NCBI RefSeq assembly: GCF_018780565.1
Contig: NZ_JADMJN010000015.1
Location: 62,001 to 126,000 of the forward strand
DNA: 64,000 bases
Direction of reading: 5' to 3'
Origin: Rhodoferax sp.
GTDB lineage: Bacteria > Pseudomonadota > Gammaproteobacteria > Burkholderiales > Burkholderiaceae_C
Shown here: positions 58,713 through 64,000 of the stretch, one piece after another
How positions within the stretch are numbered: the stretch's first letter is position 1
How the letters are laid out: each line of letters starts with the position of its first letter
Notes under the pieces: model-generated
The model's input: the letters and a program-made list of their open reading frames with translations, nothing else
The model's database searches: none
What the model was told of the DNA's origin: nothing
Position numbers and translations under genes: made by a program

Positions 58713-61313
58713 ATGCGAATCGAAAAACTCACGACCAAATTTCAAGAAGCCCTTGGCGAAGCTCAAACTCTGGCCTTGGGCAACGACAACCAGTACATCG
58801 AACCGACCCACGTGCTGGTGGCCATGCTGCGCCAGGATGACGGCCCGAAGGCCTTGCTGCAACGCGCCGGTGTGAATGTGCCCGGCTTGCTGGCGGCAGC
58901 CGAGGCCGCCATGAAGAAGCTGCCGCAAGTGCAGGGCCATGAGCAGGTGCAGGTGGGGCGCGACATGGTGACCTTGCTGCAGGCGGCCGAAAAAGAATCG
59001 ATCAAGCGTGGTGACCAGTTTGTGGCTGGCGAGCTGTTTTTGCTGGCGCTGACTGACAGCAAACAGGACATCGGGCGTATCGTCAAGGAAAACGGCCTGA
59101 CCCGCAAGAGCCTGGAAGCCGCCATTGACGCCGTGCGCGGTGGTCAGAACGTGGACAGCGCCGATGCTGAAGATCAGCGCGAGTCACTCAAGAAATACTG
59201 CATTGACCTGACCGAGCGCGCCCGCATGGGCAAGCTCGACCCGGTGATTGGCCGCGACGACGAAATCCGCCGTGCCATCCAGGTGCTGCAACGCCGCACC
59301 AAAAACAACCCGGTGCTGATTGGCGAGCCTGGCGTCGGCAAGACCGCCATTGTGGAAGGCTTGGCCCAGCGCATCGTCGCCGGTGAAGTGCCGGATTCGC
59401 TCAAGGGCAAACGCGTCTTGTCGCTGGACATGGCCTCGCTGTTGGCCGGCGCCAAGTTCCGCGGTGAGTTTGAAGAGCGCCTGAAAAACGTGCTCAAAGA
59501 TTTGGCCAAGGACGAAGGCCAGACCATTGTGTTCATCGACGAGTTGCACACCATGGTGGGTGCCGGCAAGGCCGAAGGCGCGATGGATGCCGGCAATATG
59601 CTCAAGCCCGCCTTGGCCCGCGGCGAGCTGCATTGCGTGGGCGCCACCACGCTGGACGAATACCGCAAGTACATTGAAAAAGACGCCGCACTGGAGCGCC
59701 GTTTCCAGAAAATTCTGGTGGGCGAGCCCACGGTAGAGGCCACCATTGCGATTTTGCGTGGCCTGAAAGAGCGCTACGAGAAACACCACAACGTGGACAT
59801 CACCGACCCCGCCATCGTGGCCGCGGCCGAGCTGAGCCACCGTTACATCACAGACCGCTTTTTGCCCGACAAGGCGATTGACCTGATCGACGAAGCGGCG
59901 TCCAAGGTCAAGATCGAGATGGATTCCAAGCCCGAGGTCATGGACAAGAAGGACCGGCGCCTGATCCAGCTGCAGATTGAGCGTGAAGCGGTGAAAAAAG
60001 AGAAGGACGAGGCCTCGCAAAAGCGCCTGGAACTGATCAACGACGAAATCACCGCGCTGCAAAAAGAGATTGCCGATCTGGACGAAATCTGGAAGGCCGA
60101 AAAAGCCAGCGCCTTGGGCAGCGGCCAGGTGCGTGAAGAGATCGACCAGCTCAAATTCCGAATTGAAGAGCTGACCCGCAAGGGCGATTTCAACAAAGTG
60201 GCCGAGTTGCAATACGGCAAGCTGCCCGAGTTGGAAAAACGCATGAAAGAGGCGCAGGCCAAAGAGGCCACGCGCGGCGAGGGCGCTGCACCGCGTCTGC
60301 TGCGCACGCAAGTGGGCGCCGAAGAAATCGCCGAAGTGGTGAGCCGTGCCACCGGTATTCCGGTCAGCAAAATGATGCAGGGCGAGCGCGACAAGCTGCT
60401 GCAGATGGAAGTGAAATTGCACCAGCGTGTGGTGGGGCAAAACGAAGCCATTGCTGCGGTGTCCAACGCCATTCGCCGCTCGCGTTCGGGCCTGAGTGAC
60501 CCGAACCGCCCCACCGGCTCCTTTCTGTTCCTTGGCCCCACGGGCGTGGGCAAAACCGAGTTGTGCAAGGCTCTGGCCGGTTTCCTGTTTGACAGCGAGG
60601 ATCACCTGATCCGCATCGACATGAGCGAGTTTATGGAGAAACATTCCGTGGCCCGCCTGATTGGCGCGCCTCCGGGTTATGTGGGTTACGAGGAAGGCGG
60701 TTATCTGACCGAAGCCGTGCGCCGCAAACCCTACAGCGTGCTGCTGCTGGACGAGGTGGAAAAAGCCCACCCGGATGTCTTTAACGTGCTGCTGCAGGTG
60801 CTGGACGATGGCCGTCTGACCGACGGCCAGGGCCGCACCGTGGACTTCAAGAACACCGTGATTGTGATGACCAGCAACATTGGCTCGCACCTGATCCAGA
60901 GCATGGTGGGCCAGGACAGCGAAGACATCAAGGACGCGGTGACCGGTGAGCTGAAGAACCACTTCCGCCCCGAGTTTTTGAACCGCATTGACGAGACTGT
61001 GGTGTTCCATGCGCTGGACGCGACCCACATCGCCGAGATTGCCGGCATCCAGATCCAGGTGCTGCAGGAGCGGTTGGCCAAGATGGAATTGACGCTCGAA
61101 GTGTCGCCGGCAGCTTTGGCCGAATTGGCCAAGGTGGGTTTCGACCCGGTGTTCGGCGCGCGGCCGCTCAAGCGTGCCATTCAGCAGCGCATTGAAAATC
61201 CGCTGTCCAAGCTGCTGTTGGAGGGCAAGTTTCTGCCGAAGGACATCATTCCGGTCGATGTGGACCCGATCCGCTCGCCCGGGCAGTTCAGCTTCGAGCG
61301 GGTGGTGCACTGA
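58713..61313 (+). CDS. clpB: ATP-dependent chaperone ClpB
   Basis: An 866-residue hexameric disaggregase working with DnaK. It starts MRIEKLTTKFQEALGEAQ. Two AAA+ modules are present: Walker A GEPGVGKTAIVEGLA (about residue 205) and GPTGVGKTELCKALA (about 608), separated by the long coiled-coil middle domain (about 410-525) that marks ClpB rather than ClpA. Length equals the family. The leader has a TTGAAA at 58662 that vaguely recalls a sigma-32 -35 box, but no matching -10. Confidence 0.97.
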   Translation: MRIEKLTTKFQEALGEAQTLALGNDNQYIEPTHVLVAMLRQDDGPKALLQRAGVNVPGLLAAAEAAMKKLPQVQGHEQVQVGRDMVTLLQAAEKESIKRGDQFVAGELFLLALTDSKQDIGRIVKENGLTRKSLEAAIDAVRGGQNVDSADAEDQRESLKKYCIDLTERARMGKLDPVIGRDDEIRRAIQVLQRRTKNNPVLIGEPGVGKTAIVEGLAQRIVAGEVPDSLKGKRVLSLDMASLLAGAKFRGEFEERLKNVLKDLAKDEGQTIVFIDELHTMVGAGKAEGAMDAGNMLKPALARGELHCVGATTLDEYRKYIEKDAALERRFQKILVGEPTVEATIAILRGLKERYEKHHNVDITDPAIVAAAELSHRYITDRFLPDKAIDLIDEAASKVKIEMDSKPEVMDKKDRRLIQLQIEREAVKKEKDEASQKRLELINDEITALQKEIADLDEIWKAEKASALGSGQVREEIDQLKFRIEELTRKGDFNKVAELQYGKLPELEKRMKEAQAKEATRGEGAAPRLLRTQVGAEEIAEVVSRATGIPVSKMMQGERDKLLQMEVKLHQRVVGQNEAIAAVSNAIRRSRSGLSDPNRPTGSFLFLGPTGVGKTELCKALAGFLFDSEDHLIRIDMSEFMEKHSVARLIGAPPGYVGYEEGGYLTEAVRRKPYSVLLLDEVEKAHPDVFNVLLQVLDDGRLTDGQGRTVDFKNTVIVMTSNIGSHLIQSMVGQDSEDIKDAVTGELKNHFRPEFLNRIDETVVFHALDATHIAEIAGIQIQVLQERLAKMELTLEVSPAALAELAKVGFDPVFGARPLKRAIQQRIENPLSKLLLEGKFLPKDIIPVDVDPIRSPGQFSFERVVH

Positions 61314-61386
61314 TCGTTTGGCGCTGAGGCCGGGCTTAGCGTTAACTTCATGAAGGCCGAGTGATCGGGCTCTTGCGGAGGACGCG

Positions 61387-62589
61387 ATGCCACGCCTTTT
61401 TTTCATCCGTCAGTGTGTCCTCGCGAGTCTGGTTTTTGCCTTGGTGGTGCCCATGCCTGCGAAAGCGCAGGCAAGCGGGTTTCCCATCCCGGTGCCGCCC
61501 TCTATCTTGACGGTTCCCTTGCTGCTGCTCCTGATCCCGCTTGGCCTGGAGTTATCCAAAACTGATGTGACACGGATTCGTGACTTTGAAGCGCGCGGCG
61601 ATTGGGGCGGGGTCGTGGCGCTGGCCTCCCGGCGCCTGTCCGAACACCCGGGATCGTTGCGGTGGCATGAAATCCGTGGACGGGCTTTGCAAAGGCAGGG
61701 TCGTTGCGCGGATGCGATCCCCGATCTGCGCCTGGTCTTCGATACCCTGCTGGCACAGCCCGAGGTCCCTAAACAGTCCTCCTTCGATCTTGGCCTGGTA
61801 TTGGGCCTGTGTGAGATGGCCTTATGGGACTTTCCTTCGGCAACGATGACGATGTCCCGGCTGAAAGTGCTTGCGCCAGAGCGCTGGGAGCCTGACTACA
61901 ACCTGGGCGTGATTCGGACACTGCAAACTGATGTGGCCACGGTGACGCCGCCCGCGGATTCAACACTTCGTCCGATGGGCGATACGCGGCTGGTTATTGG
62001 CAACCGCATTCTTGTTTTGCCTCCCGGGAACTGGTTTCAGGTACCAAGCTCGCAGCATACGGTGCGGGGCAGCCAGATCCGTTGGGCGACATCCATGGTG
62101 ACCGATACAACGATCATCACGGCGCCGGCTTTCTCGATGGACAAGGAAGGGCGGCTTGCTGCGGCAGTGGTCTTTTCAGCCAATCCGAAGCAATCCTTTG
62201 GTGCGTCCTGGTGGGTGGTGGACAAGCCTTGTGACGAGGACGGTGCTTTGTACATAGAGCGCTTTCGCAGCCCGCTGGACCGGCCCGAGTGCCTGACGGT
62301 GCGCATCGTGGACCCGGCTGCCGCCCTGACTTCGACGCACTTGCGGCCTGCGCTGCTGGCTGCGCAAGCCGCCAGCGCCAAGCTGCCTGCAGCAAGTTAC
62401 GAGGTGCACTACGTCCGCTATGGGCTGGACTGGACGGTTGCAGCCAGCTGGCTGCTGCCGGTGCAGCGTGTGCCGGGCGACCTCGTCATCATTCAGTGGG
62501 CGCATGCGCTGGCCAATGGCCTGCGACCCATGGCGTCAGAACCTGCCGATCAAGTTGTTCCGGCGCCGTTGATGGGGCCACTACACTAG
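61387..62589 (+). CDS. Exported protein of unknown function with TPR-like segment
   Basis: A 400-residue protein with a signal peptide (RQCVLASLVFALVVPMPAKAQA) and a hydrophobic segment (ILTVPLLLLLIPLGLEL). A helical repeat-like part (about 60-150: WGGVVALASRRLSEHPGSLRWHEIRGRALQRQGRC, NLGVIRTL) recalls tetratricopeptides. The C-terminal half is beta-rich (NRILVLPPGNWFQVPSS, ASWWVVDKPCDEDGALYIERF). I do not recognise the family. GGAGG precedes the ATG. It follows clpB by about 70 bases and precedes another unknown gene. Confidence 0.75.
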   Translation: MPRLFFIRQCVLASLVFALVVPMPAKAQASGFPIPVPPSILTVPLLLLLIPLGLELSKTDVTRIRDFEARGDWGGVVALASRRLSEHPGSLRWHEIRGRALQRQGRCADAIPDLRLVFDTLLAQPEVPKQSSFDLGLVLGLCEMALWDFPSATMTMSRLKVLAPERWEPDYNLGVIRTLQTDVATVTPPADSTLRPMGDTRLVIGNRILVLPPGNWFQVPSSQHTVRGSQIRWATSMVTDTTIITAPAFSMDKEGRLAAAVVFSANPKQSFGASWWVVDKPCDEDGALYIERFRSPLDRPECLTVRIVDPAAALTSTHLRPALLAAQAASAKLPAASYEVHYVRYGLDWTVAASWLLPVQRVPGDLVIIQWAHALANGLRPMASEPADQVVPAPLMGPLH

Positions 62590-62620
62590 TATCTTCGCTA
62601 TCGAAATTTAGTCGCCAGCC

Positions 62621-63226
62621 ATGGAAATTTTTGTCCTGTCAATGTTGATCTCCGTTGGCTTTTACACGCTCAAATCCAGATACCAGAACCGGCGCATCGC
62701 CTTGTTGGGCAGGCATCTGGGAAAACATCAGATTGAAAAGCTGATGGAAAATCTGACCGAGGGCTACCTGCGCGCTTTGGGCGAGGCTGATCCACAACGA
62801 CAGGCCCAAATCTGGAATCTCCTGGTCACGGCGGAAGCGGCTTTGTGTGAGCAGTTCAAGCGCTTTGTTGCCGAGTTCTCCGGCGCCAATGAGGCCGATA
62901 CGCGCGTGAGCAAACTCGCCATGGCCGTTCCCTATGCCGATAGATTGTTCCCAGGCGCTACGTTTGACCTGCGCAAAGTTCTGAGTATTCACGCGCAGGG
63001 CATCAACCATGCTGTTCAAAATGCGGAGCATCGCAGTGCGAAAGACAAGGCCTACACGGTGTGCGCCGAACTGTTCCTGATGCAACACACCTGCCACTGG
63101 TTTTGTCGATCCAAAGCCGTCGCCTCGGCACGGCTGCTGGCGCGTCACCAGACATCGTATGAGCAGGTGCTGCAATCTGTGGCACCGGCTACCCGCCAGG
63201 CTTATGGCGCGCTGCTGGGGCGATGA
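62621..63226 (+). CDS. Unknown protein with N-terminal membrane anchor
   Basis: A 201-residue protein beginning with one hydrophobic helix (EIFVLSMLISVGFYTL), followed by a largely helical cytosolic-looking domain (LGKHQIEKLMENLTEGYLRALGEADP, LLVTAEAALCEQFKRFVAEF) and three Cys near the end (TVCAELFLMQHTCHWFCRS). I do not recognise it. It starts 31 bases after the preceding unknown gene on the same strand and may share its transcript. Confidence 0.72.
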   Translation: MEIFVLSMLISVGFYTLKSRYQNRRIALLGRHLGKHQIEKLMENLTEGYLRALGEADPQRQAQIWNLLVTAEAALCEQFKRFVAEFSGANEADTRVSKLAMAVPYADRLFPGATFDLRKVLSIHAQGINHAVQNAEHRSAKDKAYTVCAELFLMQHTCHWFCRSKAVASARLLARHQTSYEQVLQSVAPATRQAYGALLGR

Positions 63227-63342
63227 GACCCGGGGGGTACCCCGGCGTGTCGCGGTGTGGACATGCGGCACCTCGGCATCACGCAAAGTCTCTATAGTGG
63301 GTGGTTTTAATCGGCTCCTTCGACGCCGAGTCCTCCAAGCCT

Positions 63343-63843
63343 ATGACACAACATCTCCTCAACGCCAGTTTCGATGACATTTCCCCTGCGGCGGTTGACA
63401 ACATTCCCGAAGGCTTTCGTCCGGTCAAGGTCGGCGGCGCCTTCATCGGACACAATGGACCGCTCTATGGCAAATGGACCGGCGAACGTTTGCTGCTGGG
63501 CTTTCGTGTGGAAGACCGGCACACCAACCCGCTCAAGATTTGCCATGGCGGCATGTTGGCCACCTTCGCTGACATGCTGATTCCGTGCGCGTCGATGTAC
63601 CAGGCCGAGATCGAGCGTCGCTTCCTGCCCACGATCAGCCTGCAGGTGGACTACATGGGCGCCTCGCCCCTGGGCTCCTGGGTACAGGGCGAGGCCGATG
63701 TGTTGCGCACCACGCGCAACATGCTGTTTGGTCAGGGCGTGGTGACGTCGGACGGTCAGCCGGTCATGCGGGTGAGCGGCATTTTCAAGATGGGCCAACT
63801 CATTGGCGACGGCACCGGCTCCGATCCCCTGGGATTGAAATAA
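63343..63843 (+). CDS. PaaI-family acyl-CoA thioesterase
   Basis: A 166-residue hotdog-fold thioesterase. The family pattern KICHGGMLATFADM (HGG-x-L...D) supplies the catalytic region; RRFLPTISLQVDYMGASPLGSWVQGEADV forms the second strand region. It would hydrolyse acyl-CoA or phenylacetyl-CoA-like substrates in the cytosol. ATG 63343 is the family-like start; 14 further open codons lie upstream. It converges on the AraC-type gene, with a repeat element in between. Confidence 0.85.
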   Translation: MTQHLLNASFDDISPAAVDNIPEGFRPVKVGGAFIGHNGPLYGKWTGERLLLGFRVEDRHTNPLKICHGGMLATFADMLIPCASMYQAEIERRFLPTISLQVDYMGASPLGSWVQGEADVLRTTRNMLFGQGVVTSDGQPVMRVSGIFKMGQLIGDGTGSDPLGLK

Positions 63844-63862
63844 ACGCTGCTGCTTGTTTTAT

Positions 63863-63911
63863 GCTACTGAAAAAGTAGCATATTGCTCTTTATTTTCAGG
63901 GGCTAGAGCCC
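63863..63911 (+). repeat. 49-bp dispersed element, copy 3
   Basis: Head GCTAC-N7-GTAGC (63863-63879, perfect inverted repeat), a 20-base middle, tail GGGCTAGAGCCC (63900-63911), then ATTTTG. Its tail overlaps the last codons of the converging AraC-type gene (stop at 63896-63898). Confidence 0.7.
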
Positions 63912-64000
63912 ATTTTGTATTGAAAATGGCTGGGTGACTGGCCCATGGCCGATTTGAACATGGCAGAGAAAGCGCTGTCGCTGTTGTAGCCGCTGGCAGC
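63896..64000 (-). CDS. AraC-family transcriptional regulator, C-terminal end (rest outside window)
   Basis: The minus strand at the window edge encodes 34 codons and a stop: ASGYNSDSAFSAMFKSAMGQSP is the second helix-turn-helix of AraC-type regulators, where GY-S-SAFS-FK--G-SP is the signature. The last residues (QYKMGSSP) are encoded by the tail of a repeat element, which may have replaced the original terminus. The start and the sensor domain lie beyond position 64000. Confidence 0.85.
   Translation of the reverse strand, partial: AASGYNSDSAFSAMFKSAMGQSPSHFQYKMGSSP

Noticed and set aside
59184..61406. Open frame of 740 codons antisense to clpB
   Set aside because: It mirrors codon bias of clpB, has no ribosome site or recognisable domain, and clpB is certain. 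The same applies to long antisense frames opposite the genes at 9149, 37456, 44560 and 49871.
62597..62613. GCTATCGAAATTTAGTC as another repeat head
   Set aside because: The right arm is broken and no tail follows; it could be chance.
63229..63258. CCGGGG-GGTA-CCCCGG hairpin after the 62621 gene
   Set aside because: Stable but with no T-run and no clear role; left unannotated.
1..64000. CRISPR arrays, prophage, insertion sequences, rRNA operons
   Set aside because: No regularly spaced repeats, phage or transposase genes, or rRNA sequence were seen in the window.

Overview
The window looks like a chromosome segment of a betaproteobacterium of the family Comamonadaceae, most like Rhodoferax or Polaromonas. 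This rests on recognisable gene orders (surE-pcm-nlpD-rpoS, rpsF-priB-rpsR-rplI-dnaB, hom-thrC-mobB-moeA-moaD-moaE, feoA-feoB), GC-rich coding sequence and protein style; no rRNA gene is present to settle it. Genes are dense on both strands. I see no prophage, insertion sequence or CRISPR array.

Layout. 1-5.5 kb: the end of an EamA-type exporter, a tartrate/malate-type dehydrogenase, HU with a near-consensus promoter, tRNA-Val(UAC), a PpiD/SurA-type periplasmic chaperone, tRNA-His(GUG) and a quinone oxidoreductase. 5.6-9.1 kb: the stationary-phase cluster surE-pcm-nlpD-rpoS. 9.1-20.8 kb: seven consecutive minus-strand signalling genes lying between rpoS and rlmD: a HisKA_2-type kinase, an ANTAR antiterminator regulator, two GGDEF-EAL c-di-GMP proteins, two chemoreceptors and a single-domain receiver. 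20.9-26.5 kb: rlmD, a small lipoprotein, a YccA-type membrane protein, a GlcG/HbpS-type protein, and ahpF/ahpC behind OxyR-like palindromes. 26.7-35.5 kb: iron uptake. A fiu-like receptor, PiuC-type hydroxylase and tonB-exbB-exbD form one likely operon facing a DUF1513 gene across a Fur-like box. feoA-feoB and a small Cys-tailed membrane protein sit behind a Fur-like box and a perfect FNR-type box.

35.5-48.7 kb: PEP synthase regulator and PEP synthase (divergent), a large Na+/solute symporter, the S6-PriB-S18-L9 operon, dnaB, a PIN-PhoH protein, a Bcp peroxiredoxin, an Mth938-like protein and an aminotransferase with a TTG start. 48.8-54.1 kb: threonine synthesis (hom, thrC) running by 4-base overlaps into molybdenum cofactor genes. 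54.1-58.7 kb: a GC-richer insert between moaE and clpB holding a 1056-residue SARP/BTAD-STAND regulator, divergent from an unknown small gene and an atypical truncated globin. The gap between them carries a 9-bp direct repeat at 11-bp period, the geometry that SARP regulators bind. 58.7-64 kb: clpB, two unrecognised genes, a PaaI-type thioesterase and the last 34 codons of an AraC-family regulator.

A dispersed element cuts across the annotation. A 17-bp palindromic head, a 20-bp middle and a 12-bp palindromic tail (49 bp) recur with identical spacing at 25823, 48730 and 63863, with a decayed copy near 54100. The 17-bp head also occurs inside rpoS, rlmD and moeA, each time in the same codon phase. 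The strongest candidates for something undescribed are this element, the SARP-globin module and the signalling island next to rpoS.
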